Shown: positions 46,353 to 55,203, numbered from the stretch's first letter. The stretch is 64,000 nt of DNA from Pseudomonas sp. MM213 (GCF_020423045.1 NZ_CP081943.1:2976001-3040000); one strand, 5' to 3'. Made by a program: numbers and translations. Notes: generated by a model not told the origin, from the letters alone.

Positions 46353-49300
46353 ATGACCACCACTCCCAATCGCTCAGCGAATTCCAATGAGCGAAAGACC
46401 CTGATCCCCAGTACCCTGGATTTTCCGGTGGTGGGAATTGGCGCGTCGGCAGGTGGGCTGCAAGCCATCAAGCTGTTCTTCGAAAACATGCCGCAGGACA
46501 ACGGCATGGCGTTCGTGATCATTCTTCACCTCTCCCCCGATCACCAGAGCATTGCCGACAGGATCGTCCAGGAATCGACCGCGATGCCGGTTCTGCAAGT
46601 CACTGAAAGGGTGTCCATCGAGAAAAACCATGTGTACGTCATTTCACCGGCGCAACGCCTGTCGATGAACGATGGTTTTCTTGAGGTCAGTACCAGCGAT
46701 ACCCGGGAATCCCGGCACGCCTCGATCGATCTGTTCTTCCGCGACCTGGCCGATGTCCATCGGGAACGAGCGTTCTGCCTGGTGCTGTCGGGCACCGGCT
46801 CCGACGGTGCCGTCGGTCTTTCGCGCATCAAAGAACAGGGCGGCGTCACGCTGGCGCAGGCACCGGAAGACGCCGAGTTCGACGGCATGCCCCGCGCCGC
46901 CATCGATACCCGCATGGTTGACCTGGTTTTGCCGGTCGTTGAAATGCCGCAAAAACTGCTGGAGTTGTGGCGTAACTCTCAGGAAATCAGCTTGCCCATT
47001 GCCAACGACCCCGAACCGCAGACCATTGTCGCCATCTCCGAACGCGAAGCGCTGGTGGCGGAGCAAATGCTGCACGACATTCTGATCCAGTTGCGTACCG
47101 GCACCGGCCATGATTTCAAACACTACAAACGCGCCACCGTGTTGCGCCGGATCGAACGGCGGATGCAGGTCACGTCTCAACCGGATCTGGCGTCCTATTT
47201 CCATTACCTGCAAAACAATCCCGAAGAAACCAAGGCCCTGCTCGGCGACATGCTGATCGGCGTGACCAACTTCTTCCGCGATCGCGAGGCCTTCGAAGCG
47301 CTGGAGCGCGATGTCCTGCCGCAACTGGTCAGTGCCGCCGTGTCGGCGCAGCCAGAGAAAGAAGAAATTCGCGTCTGGTCTGCGGGTTGTTCCACCGGCG
47401 AAGAAGCCTACAGCCTGGCGATGTTGCTCAGCGATCAGTTGCAACTGGACGCCAGTGCGGCATCGCTGCAACTGTTTGCCACTGACATTGACGAGCGCGC
47501 CATCAGCGTCGGCCGGGCCGGGCTGTACCCGCAAGCCATCGTCACCGACGTGCCGCCCACACGACTGCGGCATTACTTCCTCAAGGAAGATGACCATTAC
47601 CGGATTCGCAAGGAAATCCGCGAAAAAGTCCTGTTCGCCAAACACAGCCTGCTGTCCGATCCGCCGTTCTCGCAGATCGACCTGATCGTGTGCCGCAACC
47701 TGCTGATCTATCTCGATCGCGAAGTGCAGCGCGAAATCCTGCAAATGTTCCACTTTGCCCTGCGCCCCGGCGGGTTCCTGTTTCTCGGCTCCTCCGAAAG
47801 CGCGGACGCATGCCACGAACTGTTCGCCCCGGTGGACAAGCGCAACCGGATCTTCCGCGCCAAGACCGGTACGGCCAACAGTCGCCGCACGCCGACCATG
47901 CCGCGTGGAGGCTACGTGCGGACCAACATTTCCCAGCAGCCGACGCACAGCGGTGTACAGCGCAAAACCTCTTTCGCCGACATCCATCAACGCGCCCTCG
48001 AACAGTCGGCGCCACCGAGCGTGATCGTCGACGCCAACGCCGACATTCTGCACATGAGTGAAAGTGCCGGGCGTTTCCTGCGGCACGTCGGTGGTGAGAT
48101 GTCGCGCAATTTACTGACGTTGATCCTTCCAGAGCTGCGCCTGGAACTGCGCACCACGTTGTTCCAGGTTCAGCAGAGCAGCCTGTCGGTCAAATCCCGC
48201 GAGGTGTCGATCAAGCGTGATGAGCGGCGTTATCTGATCGATCTGGTCGCTCATCCCTACAAGGATGAAGGCTCGGACAGCGAGTACGTGCTGGTGATTT
48301 TCGAGGAGGTCGAAGTCGATCCTTCAGAACTGGCGGCGACCACCGTGCTGCAGAACGAAAACCAGGTGCTGTCCAACCTCGAACGCGAACTGCAACGCAC
48401 CAAGCTGCATTTGCAGGACACCATCGAACAATCGGAAGTCTCCAGCGAAGAGCTCAAGGCCTCCAACGAAGAAATGCAGGCGATCAACGAAGAACTGCGC
48501 TCGGCCACCGAAGAGCTGGAGACCAGTAAAGAAGAGCTGCAATCCATCAACGAAGAGTTGCTGACGGTCAATTTCGAGCTGAAAACCAAGGTCGAAGAAA
48601 CCGACAAGATCAACGACTACCTGACCAACCTGATCGCCTCCACCGACATCGCCACGGTATTTGTCGACCGCAGCATGCGCATCAAGTGGTTCACCCCGCG
48701 TGCCACCGACATTTTCAGCATGCTGCCGGTGGACACCGGGCGCTCCCTGCTCGACATCACCCATCGCCTGCATTACGACAACCTGGCCGGTGATGCCGCG
48801 CTGGTGTTCGAATCGCTGAACATGATCGAGCGTGAAGTCAGCAGCACCGACAATCGCTGGTACATCGCCCGCCTGCTGCCCTACCGCTCCAGCGAAGACC
48901 ACATCGACGGCACCGTGCTGACCTTCATCGACATCACCAAGCGTCGGGCGGCCGAAGAAGAGCTGCGCCTGGGCGAGGAGCGCATGCGCCTGGTCGCTGA
49001 AAGCACCCGCGACTACGCGATCATCACGCTCGATGAACAAGGGGTGATCACCACCTGGAACAAAGGCGCGGAGTTGATCTTCGGCTACAGCAAGGCCGAG
49101 GCCGAAGGCGCCTACTATGACTTCATTTTCTCTGCGGAGGACCGCGCGGCAGGCGTGCCGGAAAACGAGCTGCTGACGGTGCGCAACCACGGTCGCAGCG
49201 ACGATGAACGCTGGCATTTGCGCAAGGATGGCAGCCGCTTCTTTTGCAGCGGCGAAGTGACTCTGCTCAGCGGCGATAACCTGCAGGGCTACGTGAAAAT

Positions 49301-50486
49301 TGCCCGTGACCTGACCGGCCATAAACGCCAGCACGAAGAACAGAGTCAGGAGCTGGCCGAGACTCGTAACACCAACAACCTCAAGGACGAGTTCTTTGCG
49401 GTCATGTCCCACGAGCTCAAGCACCCGCTGAACCTGATCCAGCTCAACGCAGAATTGCTGCGGCGCTTGCCGGTGACCAAGTCGCTGGCACCGGCGGCCA
49501 GGGCGGTGAACACCATCTGCGACGCGGTCACCAGCCAGGCGCGGATCATCGACGATCTGCTGGATGTCGCCCGGGTCCGCACCGGCAAGCTCAAGCTGCA
49601 AACGGTCGCCGTCGACCTCGCCAGTGTGCTGCGCGATGTCCACACTGTCGTGCTCAATGACCAGCATGACGTCACGGTCGAACTGCTGGTGCCGTCCGAT
49701 GCATTGATGGTCCAGGCCGACCCGACACGGCTGGAGCAAATCATCTGGAACCTGGTGAACAATGCACTGAAATTCACCCCGACCAAGGGGCGTGTGCAAT
49801 TGATCGCCAGCCAGGCCGGGGACATGGCGCGGCTCGACATCAAGGACAATGGCGTCGGCATTGCCCCGGAAAACCTCGATCACGTGTTCGACCTGTTCGG
49901 CCAGGCCGAAAAACAACATGCCACCCATAACCGTGAAGGGCTCGGGATTGGTTTGTCACTGGTCCGTCAGTTGACCGAGGCGCAACGCGGTGCAGTCGAG
50001 GTGAGTTCGGCCGGTGTAGGCACAGGCTGCACGTTCACCGTCTACCTGCCATTGGCCAAAACCGACGGCGAAGCGCAAGCCGCTGCCCAGACCGAAGAGA
50101 GCTGCGGCAGACTGAGCGGACTGACGATTCTGTTGGTGGACGATTCCGCGGACGTGCTGGAAACCCTGAAAATGCTGCTGGAGATGGAAGATGCGCAAGT
50201 GATTGCCTTTGACCGCCCGGTGGCGGCGCTGGACGCGGCGAAAAGTACCCGATTCGACCTGATCATTTCCGACCTCGGCATGCCGGTCATGAATGGCCAC
50301 GAGTTGATGAGCGCACTGCGTGAGTTGCCGCTCGCGAAGGATGTGCCGGCCATCGCCCTGACCGGCTACGGGGCTCACAGCGACATTCAGAAATCGCGAC
50401 AGTCGGGCTTTGACCAGCATGTTGGCAAACCGGTGTCCTACGATGACCTGATCCAGACCATCGAGACGCTGCGCAACCAGCGCTGA
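46353..50486 (+). CDS. CheB-CheR-PAS-histidine kinase-receiver hybrid
   Basis: 1377 aa soluble protein. In order: CheB methylesterase domain (about 25-205; VVGIGASAGGLQAI, SGTGSDGAVG); CheR methyltransferase (about 230-500; TNFFRDREAFEAL, VWSAGCSTGEEAYSLAM, IVCRNLLIYL); a coiled coil (about 657-752; repeated SEELKASNEE-like heptads); two PAS domains (about 757-985); HisKA with His1020 (VMSHELKHPLNLIQ); HATPase (NLVNNALKF, GLGIGLSLVRQ); and a C-terminal receiver with Asp1307 (LIISDLGMPVMNG). It lacks the N-terminal receiver of chemotactic CheB. Divergent from the TPR regulator, 243 bp apart. The signal is unknown. Confidence 0.93.
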   Translation: MTTTPNRSANSNERKTLIPSTLDFPVVGIGASAGGLQAIKLFFENMPQDNGMAFVIILHLSPDHQSIADRIVQESTAMPVLQVTERVSIEKNHVYVISPAQRLSMNDGFLEVSTSDTRESRHASIDLFFRDLADVHRERAFCLVLSGTGSDGAVGLSRIKEQGGVTLAQAPEDAEFDGMPRAAIDTRMVDLVLPVVEMPQKLLELWRNSQEISLPIANDPEPQTIVAISEREALVAEQMLHDILIQLRTGTGHDFKHYKRATVLRRIERRMQVTSQPDLASYFHYLQNNPEETKALLGDMLIGVTNFFRDREAFEALERDVLPQLVSAAVSAQPEKEEIRVWSAGCSTGEEAYSLAMLLSDQLQLDASAASLQLFATDIDERAISVGRAGLYPQAIVTDVPPTRLRHYFLKEDDHYRIRKEIREKVLFAKHSLLSDPPFSQIDLIVCRNLLIYLDREVQREILQMFHFALRPGGFLFLGSSESADACHELFAPVDKRNRIFRAKTGTANSRRTPTMPRGGYVRTNISQQPTHSGVQRKTSFADIHQRALEQSAPPSVIVDANADILHMSESAGRFLRHVGGEMSRNLLTLILPELRLELRTTLFQVQQSSLSVKSREVSIKRDERRYLIDLVAHPYKDEGSDSEYVLVIFEEVEVDPSELAATTVLQNENQVLSNLERELQRTKLHLQDTIEQSEVSSEELKASNEEMQAINEELRSATEELETSKEELQSINEELLTVNFELKTKVEETDKINDYLTNLIASTDIATVFVDRSMRIKWFTPRATDIFSMLPVDTGRSLLDITHRLHYDNLAGDAALVFESLNMIEREVSSTDNRWYIARLLPYRSSEDHIDGTVLTFIDITKRRAAEEELRLGEERMRLVAESTRDYAIITLDEQGVITTWNKGAELIFGYSKAEAEGAYYDFIFSAEDRAAGVPENELLTVRNHGRSDDERWHLRKDGSRFFCSGEVTLLSGDNLQGYVKIARDLTGHKRQHEEQSQELAETRNTNNLKDEFFAVMSHELKHPLNLIQLNAELLRRLPVTKSLAPAARAVNTICDAVTSQARIIDDLLDVARVRTGKLKLQTVAVDLASVLRDVHTVVLNDQHDVTVELLVPSDALMVQADPTRLEQIIWNLVNNALKFTPTKGRVQLIASQAGDMARLDIKDNGVGIAPENLDHVFDLFGQAEKQHATHNREGLGIGLSLVRQLTEAQRGAVEVSSAGVGTGCTFTVYLPLAKTDGEAQAAAQTEESCGRLSGLTILLVDDSADVLETLKMLLEMEDAQVIAFDRPVAALDAAKSTRFDLIISDLGMPVMNGHELMSALRELPLAKDVPAIALTGYGAHSDIQKSRQSGFDQHVGKPVSYDDLIQTIETLRNQR

Positions 50487-50493
50487 AGCGCGC

Positions 50494-51033
50494 TCAGTTC
50501 AGATAGTCGCGCTGCACGCAGGCGCGCCGATCAATCGCCTGCCTGAGCCGCTCCTTGTGATCGGCCCAGGCCATAGGGTCAACCTTGGTGGAGCGCATCA
50601 AGACGAGCATGGCCTCCTTGGCGTCCAGGTACTCTGACCAGGCATCGGCAGACCTGAGCTTCAAGCGTTCACGCTCAGTCATCTCCATCCGGCGCAACGC
50701 GACGACCGACTCATCGGTAATCACCGGACTCAACGTCAGTTGCACCCGGTGCGGCGCGACGAACTCCTGAGTGTCCGCCACAATCTCCCTCGCCCGCTGG
50801 GTACCCCACTTCAATGCGGCGCAGTAATGCTCACCCGCCTTGAGGTCATGATGCTCCTCGCAAATCGGCCAGCCATCAGCGCCGTAGACACCTACAAAAA
50901 TCTGGGTAACCCCTTCAACACTGATCCGCGCATGCACCTCGATTTGCACGCCACTGCCCAGCACTTCTTCGTGGGTGTGCAGAGGCAATCGCGTGTTGGT
51001 CCACAACCAGAATTGGGCGCCCCTGCGTCGCAT
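50494..51033 (-). CDS. Hypothetical protein
   Basis: 179 aa from the ATG at 51033-51031 (MRRRGAQFWLWTNTRLPL), preceded by GGAGCGAAATCG. Mixed polar sequence with no membrane segment or signal peptide; the C-terminal half is charged and helical (RRMEMTERERLKLRSADAW). The N-terminal part may be a small beta domain (IEVHARISVEGVTQIFVGVY). No family recognised. Convergent with the hybrid kinase gene, 7 bp between stops. Confidence 0.75.
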   Translation of the reverse strand: MRRRGAQFWLWTNTRLPLHTHEEVLGSGVQIEVHARISVEGVTQIFVGVYGADGWPICEEHHDLKAGEHYCAALKWGTQRAREIVADTQEFVAPHRVQLTLSPVITDESVVALRRMEMTERERLKLRSADAWSEYLDAKEAMLVLMRSTKVDPMAWADHKERLRQAIDRRACVQRDYLN

Positions 51034-51116
51034 CGATTTCGCTCCCTGTGTGGTCTTTGGAGTAAGGCACAGCAATGCGCGTCTATCAAATGTTGGTCGT
51101 CAGGTGATCGCACACG

Positions 51117-51157
51117 AAAAAGCCCCGCCGGATGCGAAATCCTGGCGGGGCTTTTTT
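51117..51157. terminator. Terminator after tRNA-Arg(CCT)
   Basis: AAAAAGCCCCGCC / GGCGGGGCTTTTTT with a 14-nt loop. On the minus strand it ends the tRNA transcript. Confidence 0.88.
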
Positions 51158-51181
51158 GACAGCCACAGGGCTGGAAATTGA

Positions 51182-51258
51182 TGGTGTCCCAGGGCAGGTT
51201 CGAACTGCCAACCTTCCCCTTAGGAGGGGGATGCTCTATCCAATTGAGCTACTGAGAC
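51182..51258 (-). tRNA. tRNA-Arg (anticodon CCT)
   Basis: 77 nt with encoded CCA. Acceptor GTCTCAG / CTGGGAC, anticodon loop CTCCTAA (CCT), T loop GTTCGAAC. It reads AGG. Confidence 0.96.
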
Positions 51259-51390
51259 ACAAGTCGCCCGCGAGAAATGCGATGCGATGGACGGCGTGCA
51301 TGTTAACGGGCGGGTCTGATTTTGTCATGTCGTCCGTAGGCTTTTTAAGTGTAGGCAGATGCCCCTCTACAGCACGGGATTTGTTAACCG

Positions 51391-51432
51391 TGCAAATTGC
51401 ATCACCGCAAAAAGCCATCATTGCAAATTGCA
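51391..51432. promoter_or_regulatory. Two TGCAAATTGCA palindromes (candidate enhancer)
   Basis: The 11-bp palindrome TGCAAATTGCA occurs at 51391-51401 and 51422-51432. The copies are 31 bp apart (three turns) and about 70-110 bp upstream of the sigma-54 element at 51498. Confidence 0.7.
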
Positions 51433-51497
51433 ATGAGACCACCTTGCACGATTATCTTAATTCTTTGTTTTTAAAGGATTTAATAGCCGTTAGACTC

Positions 51498-51514
51498 TTG
51501 GCACGTCGGCTGCT
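51498..51514 (+). promoter_or_regulatory. Sigma-54 promoter of the two-small-protein operon
   Basis: TTGGCACG-TCGG-CTGCT, with GG at 51500-51501 and GC at 51512-51513. One base off the TGGCACG-N4-TTGCW consensus. Start predicted near 51525. Confidence 0.75.
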
Positions 51515-51527
51515 TCAGCTGTTCTCA

Positions 51528-51541
51528 AAGAACAACGGAGG
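51528..51541 (+). promoter_or_regulatory. Candidate Hfq/Crc motif overlapping the RBS
   Basis: AAGAACAAC is three A-A-N triplets and abuts GGAGG, the ribosome binding site of the gene starting at 51551. It would be at the very 5' end of the sigma-54 transcript. Confidence 0.55.
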
Positions 51542-51550
51542 TCAGCCCTC

Positions 51551-51784
51551 ATGAACCGCGCCCTTTTACTCTCGAACGCGATCGCTTTGGCGGTTTTTTT
51601 GGGTTTTCATTTTGTCCCGCAGAGCGGTGCCGAGCCGGTTGCCCAACGAATGCCTCATTACCTCCAGGTACAGAAGGCACCTCAATTGGCGGTGTTGGGT
51701 AATCAGCAGGGTTTTGTCGGTCAAGAAGTGAGTCAGGAAAATGTCCTGCTGCCAGCGCAGTCTTCAGAACGCCTGGCATTTTGA
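51551..51784 (+). CDS. Small secreted or membrane-anchored protein
   Basis: 77 aa. A hydrophobic N-terminus (MNRALLLSNAIALAVFLGFHF) acts as a signal peptide or anchor. The rest is polar (about 50 residues). A strong GGAGG site precedes it. It is first in a two-gene unit with the 59-aa membrane protein 21 bp downstream, behind a sigma-54 promoter. No family recognised. Confidence 0.72.
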   Translation: MNRALLLSNAIALAVFLGFHFVPQSGAEPVAQRMPHYLQVQKAPQLAVLGNQQGFVGQEVSQENVLLPAQSSERLAF

Positions 51785-51805
51785 ACAACCCATCAGGAGC
51801 ACAGC

Positions 51806-51985
51806 ATGTCCAAATCAGCCGCAGGATTTTTCGTCCTCGCCCTGCTCAGCGGCATTCTTCATTTATCACTGGTAGAGGACGCAATCGTCACTCTGCCGTT
51901 GATTGCCTGCGGCGTTTTCAGTGCGTTGTTTGTGCTGGCGCTGGTCGCTGGGCGCAAGATCAAGTTTGATCCGGTGTTGCGCTGA
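51806..51985 (+). CDS. 59-aa membrane protein
   Basis: MSKSAAGFFVLALLSGILHL start at 51806, with CAGGAGCACAGC upstream. Two hydrophobic segments (about 7-22 and 29-50) end in a basic tail (GRKIKFDPVLR). Its stop overlaps the 3' end of the convergent phnN by 26 bp. Probably co-expressed with the preceding small gene. Function unknown. Confidence 0.68.
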   Translation: MSKSAAGFFVLALLSGILHLSLVEDAIVTLPLIACGVFSALFVLALVAGRKIKFDPVLR

Positions 51986-52532
51986 CTTGTAGCAGCTTCA
52001 ACAGGCCGGCCACTGTGTCCGAAAGTTCGCCTGAATTGTCGAGTTGGTGGATAAGCGTCTCACCGACTGAGGCGTCCGCCGTGAACAGTTCATTTCTGCG
52101 CAATCTCGCCTCAATCTCCGCCAGACTTTCACGCCCCCGCCGCAGCAAGCGCTCTCGCAGCACGTCCTCCTTGACCGTCAACAGAATCGGCACCAACGCT
52201 GGATAGCAGCGTAGCGCCTGGGCCAAGTGCCCGCGGGAGCCGTTGATCAGGACATCCCTGCCCTCCTTGAGCCATTGATCGATCACGACGGGAATACCGT
52301 AATCCAGGCCATTGGCATGCCAGCACAGCGCGAAGTCGCCCTCTTCTTTGCGGCGCGCGAACTCTTCACGGGAAACACCGATGGCATCCTCGCCCACGGA
52401 TTCGGCTGAACGCGTAATGACCCGACGCACCACTTCGCAGTTGATTGCCTGCAAAGGCTCGCGAGCAGCCTCGATGAGACTGTCCTTGCCGGATCCGGAA
52501 GGCCCCATCAGGTAAATCAGTCTGCCATCCAT
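51960..52532 (-). CDS. phnN: Ribose 1,5-bisphosphate phosphokinase PhnN
   Basis: 190 aa P-loop kinase: Walker A GPSGSGKDSL, guanylate-kinase-like VVRRVITRSAESVGEDAIGVSREEFARRKEEGDFALCWHANGLDYGIP and a lid ERLLRRGRES. It makes PRPP from ribose 1,5-bisphosphate in phosphonate breakdown. None of the C-P lyase genes (phnG-M) that normally precede it are present, so it is an orphan here. The ATG follows a weak ribosome site. Confidence 0.93.
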   Translation of the reverse strand: MDGRLIYLMGPSGSGKDSLIEAAREPLQAINCEVVRRVITRSAESVGEDAIGVSREEFARRKEEGDFALCWHANGLDYGIPVVIDQWLKEGRDVLINGSRGHLAQALRCYPALVPILLTVKEDVLRERLLRRGRESLAEIEARLRRNELFTADASVGETLIHQLDNSGELSDTVAGLLKLLQVSATPDQT

Positions 52533-52920
52533 CCTGAATTAGCCCCCCATGTCGTGGTTGCCACTAGTAAATCGGCCAATTGCCACTATTCTGTACGAAG
52601 TAAGGAATCGTGATCGAAATCCGCACAGCATGCACCTTCAGGTGTCTCAGGACATCTCCTGTTGTGCAATAGGACGCGGCCAGCGATACGGACATGGGTA
52701 GTCTTTTCAAACCAGTCCGCATTTCTGATAATTGGTGCTGGCATAACGCCTTTATCCAGTTCAATATTTGTCACAGAATTGACGCCAATGATCTGGCTTC
52801 TTTGAGGCATGATGCGAGCCTCTATCAATTCAGGTTGAACATTTGGCCAGAGTCCTTGTCCTATCAGACATCGCGCGGCCAATCCCGAGAACCGCTCCCC
52901 TGAACTAACCGGTTAAATAT
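52533..52920. other. Gap between phnN and amrZ, AT-richer than its surroundings
   Basis: 388 bp of lower GC. One weak minus-strand ORF (52586-52810) and several partial GGCCA...CCA stretches that could be AmrZ sites. In P. aeruginosa, as I recall, this interval holds the phn gene cluster. Confidence 0.5.
52586..52810 (-). CDS. Hypothetical ORF, possibly a remnant
   Basis: 74 aa from the ATG at 52810-52808 (MPQRSQIIGVNSVTNIELDK). The frame can start earlier at a TTG. Low GC and codon use unlike the neighbours. Nothing recognised. It may be a recombination scar rather than a gene. Confidence 0.3.
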   Translation of the reverse strand: MPQRSQIIGVNSVTNIELDKGVMPAPIIRNADWFEKTTHVRIAGRVLLHNRRCPETPEGACCADFDHDSLLRTE

Positions 52921-53247
52921 ATGCGCCCATTGAAACAGGCAATTTATTCCAGCCGTACGGCTGACAAGTTCGTCGTACGTCTGCCAGACGGAATGCGTGA
53001 ACGCATTGCCGAGGTGGCTCGCAATCATCATCGCAGCATGAACTCCGAAATCATTGCGCGCCTTGAGCAGAGTCTCATTCAGGAAGGCGCACTGGGTGAA
53101 GAGTTGAGCATGCGACTGGACAGCCCGGAGCTGTCACTGCACGAACGCGAACTGCTGCAGCGCTTCCGCCAACTCTCCCACCGTCAGCAGAACGCACTCG
53201 TTTCGCTGATTGCCCACGACGCCGAAATGGCCGCAGACGCCTCCTGA
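52921..53247 (+). CDS. amrZ: Ribbon-helix-helix regulator AmrZ
   Basis: 108 aa. It has the Arc-type fold [41 protein letters not shown] and a C-terminal tetramer domain [27 protein letters not shown]. The sequence agrees closely with AmrZ (AlgZ) of P. aeruginosa. It controls motility, exopolysaccharide and c-di-GMP genes in Pseudomonas. The N-terminal tail is two residues shorter than in the P. aeruginosa protein as I recall it. Confidence 0.95.
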   Translation: MRPLKQAIYSSRTADKFVVRLPDGMRERIAEVARNHHRSMNSEIIARLEQSLIQEGALGEELSMRLDSPELSLHERELLQRFRQLSHRQQNALVSLIAHDAEMAADAS

Positions 53248-53263
53248 TTCATCCGAACGCTCA

Positions 53264-53290
53264 AGCCAGCTTAATCGCTGGCTTTTTTTT
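53264..53290 (+). terminator. Terminator of amrZ
   Basis: AGCCAGC / GCTGGCT with a 6-nt loop and eight T. Confidence 0.9.
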
Positions 53291-53307
53291 GCCTGAAATT
53301 CAGGCAC

Positions 53308-53332
53308 AAAAAAACCCGCCGATTGGCGGGTT
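53308..53332 (-). terminator. Terminator of mgtE
   Basis: Minus strand ACCCGCC-AATC-GGCGGGT then TTTTTT. A REP doublet lies between it and the gene end. Confidence 0.82.
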
Positions 53333-53340
53333 AATTGCTC

Positions 53341-53410
53341 TTGTAGGAGCCAGGCTTGCCGGCGAAGGCGACCCTGAGATCGCCTTCGCCGGCAAGCCTG
53401 GCTCCTACGA
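53341..53410. repeat. REP doublet (near-perfect REPIN)
   Basis: TTGTAGGAGCCAGGCTTGCC and its complement with a 10-bp spacer. Confidence 0.9.
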
Positions 53411-53440
53411 GCTGATTTGCGGGCTTCAGGCAGAGGGCAA

Positions 53441-54883
53441 TCAGAGCAGGAAGATGGTCGCCAGCCCGAGGAAGATGAAGAAACCACCGCTGTCGGTCAT
53501 GGCCGTAATCATCACGCTGGCGCCCATCGCCGGATCGCGGCCCATCTTCGCCAGGGTCATGGGGATCAACACCCCCATCAACGCTGCGAGCAACAGGTTA
53601 AGCGTCATGGCGGCGGTCATCACCACGCCGAGGGACCAACTGCCATAAAGCAGGTAGGCGACCGCACCAATCACCCCACCCCACACCAAACCGTTGATCA
53701 AACCGACGGCCAGCTCCTTGCGCATCAGACGCGAGGTATTGCCGGTACTCACCTGGTCCAGCGCCATGGCGCGAACGATCATGGTGATGGTCTGGTTACC
53801 CGAGTTGCCACCGATGCCCGCCACGATCGGCATCAATGCCGCGAGCGCCACCAGCTTCTCGATAGAACCTTCGAACAATCCGATCACGCGAGAGGCAATA
53901 AAGGCGGTGATCAGGTTGATTGCCAGCCAGGCCCAACGGTTACGCAGGGACTTCCAGACTGACGCGAAAATATCTTCCTCTTCACGCAGACCCGCCATGT
54001 TGAGAACTTCGTTTTCGCTCTCTTCACGAATCAGGTCGACCATTTCATCGATGGTCAGACGGCCGATCAGCTTGCCGTTCTTGTCGACCACCGGGGCCGA
54101 GATCAAGTCGTAACGTTCGAACGCCTGTGCAGCATCGTAGGCGTCTTCGTCCGGGTGAAAACTCACCGGGTCGCTGGCCATGACTTCCGATACTTGTTTT
54201 TCCGGGTCGTTGACCAGCAGACGCTTGATCGGCAGCACGCCCTTGAGCACGCCGTCGTAATCGACCACAAACAGTTTGTCGGTATGGCCCGGCAGCTCCT
54301 TGAGCCGACGCAGGTAGCGCAACACCACTTCGAGACTGACGTCCTCACGGATCGTCACCATCTCGAAGTCCATCAGCGCACCGACCTGCTCCTCGTCATA
54401 GGACAACGCGGAGCGGACGCGCTCACGCTGTTGACCGTCGAGGGTTTCCATCAGCTCGTGGACGACGTCTCGCGGCAGCTCGGAGGCCAGGTCAGCCAGT
54501 TCGTCGGCATCCATGTCCTTGGCCGCCGCCAGGAGCTCGTGATCGTCCATGTCGGCGATCAGGGTTTCACGTACCGAGTCGGACACTTCGAGCAGGATGT
54601 CGCCGTCGCGGTCAGCCTTGACCAATTGCCAGAGCGTCAGACGATCGTCCAGCGGCAAGGCTTCAAGGATGTAGGCAACGTCGGCGGAGTGCAGGTCATC
54701 GAGCTTGCGTTGCAGCTCGACGAGGTTTTGCCGGTGAACCAGGTTTTCAACCCGATCGTGATGCGGACCTTCCTGGCGATGAGTCAGGTCTTCGACCACC
54801 CGCTGACGCTGCAACAGCTCAATCACTTGAGCGAGGCGGTCCTGCAGGCTTTCTTGCGTTTTCTTTACTTCAACTTCGGACAT
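53441..54883 (-). CDS. mgtE: Magnesium transporter MgtE
   Basis: 480 aa from the ATG at 54883-54881 (MSEVEVKKTQESLQDRL). An N domain (about 35-140), two CBS domains (about 145-270; VFVVDYDGVLKGVLPIKRLL, DLISAPVVDKNGKLIGRLTI), a plug helix, and five membrane helices with the selectivity motif PIVAGIGGNSGNQT and TDSGGF. It imports Mg2+. It complements phoPQ in this window, though no direct link is seen. Confidence 0.96.
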   Translation of the reverse strand: MSEVEVKKTQESLQDRLAQVIELLQRQRVVEDLTHRQEGPHHDRVENLVHRQNLVELQRKLDDLHSADVAYILEALPLDDRLTLWQLVKADRDGDILLEVSDSVRETLIADMDDHELLAAAKDMDADELADLASELPRDVVHELMETLDGQQRERVRSALSYDEEQVGALMDFEMVTIREDVSLEVVLRYLRRLKELPGHTDKLFVVDYDGVLKGVLPIKRLLVNDPEKQVSEVMASDPVSFHPDEDAYDAAQAFERYDLISAPVVDKNGKLIGRLTIDEMVDLIREESENEVLNMAGLREEEDIFASVWKSLRNRWAWLAINLITAFIASRVIGLFEGSIEKLVALAALMPIVAGIGGNSGNQTITMIVRAMALDQVSTGNTSRLMRKELAVGLINGLVWGGVIGAVAYLLYGSWSLGVVMTAAMTLNLLLAALMGVLIPMTLAKMGRDPAMGASVMITAMTDSGGFFIFLGLATIFLL

Positions 54884-55203
54884 AGGCGAACTCCACTCCC
54901 AGCAGCGGGGCACGCCGGAAGGATCAATCAGTCAATTCATGATTGGAAAAGCGGTTTACTGAATTACTACTGGGTAAGTCCATGGAGGTATTCCACAAGC
55001 CCCGGCGGGGCTGACGGGCGCAATGATACACCGCCCAACGGTTTTAAATGTTAAAAAATCGCGGCTGAAACAAGCGCTTGCGAGACAAACCTGAGCGCCG
55101 TCCTGATCCGTGAAAATGCGACGACTCATTCTGAAAAGAAAACACACCAGCACTGAAAAATGTAGCGGCTACCCTTGAGTCAGACCGTCATGGAGGACGT
55201 TTG
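54884..55203. other. Gap between mgtE and the SmpA-like gene
   Basis: 320 bp of divergent upstream sequence. It holds a hairpin AGCCCC-GGC-GGGGCT near 54998-55012 that would lie in the mgtE leader. No Mg2+ riboswitch pattern was recognised and no gene was seen. Confidence 0.5.

Noticed and set aside
51301..51388. CbrB-type sites (TGTTAAC at 51301 and 51382)
   Set aside because: The two are 81 bp apart, which does not fit the spacing I recall for CbrB, so I did not annotate them.
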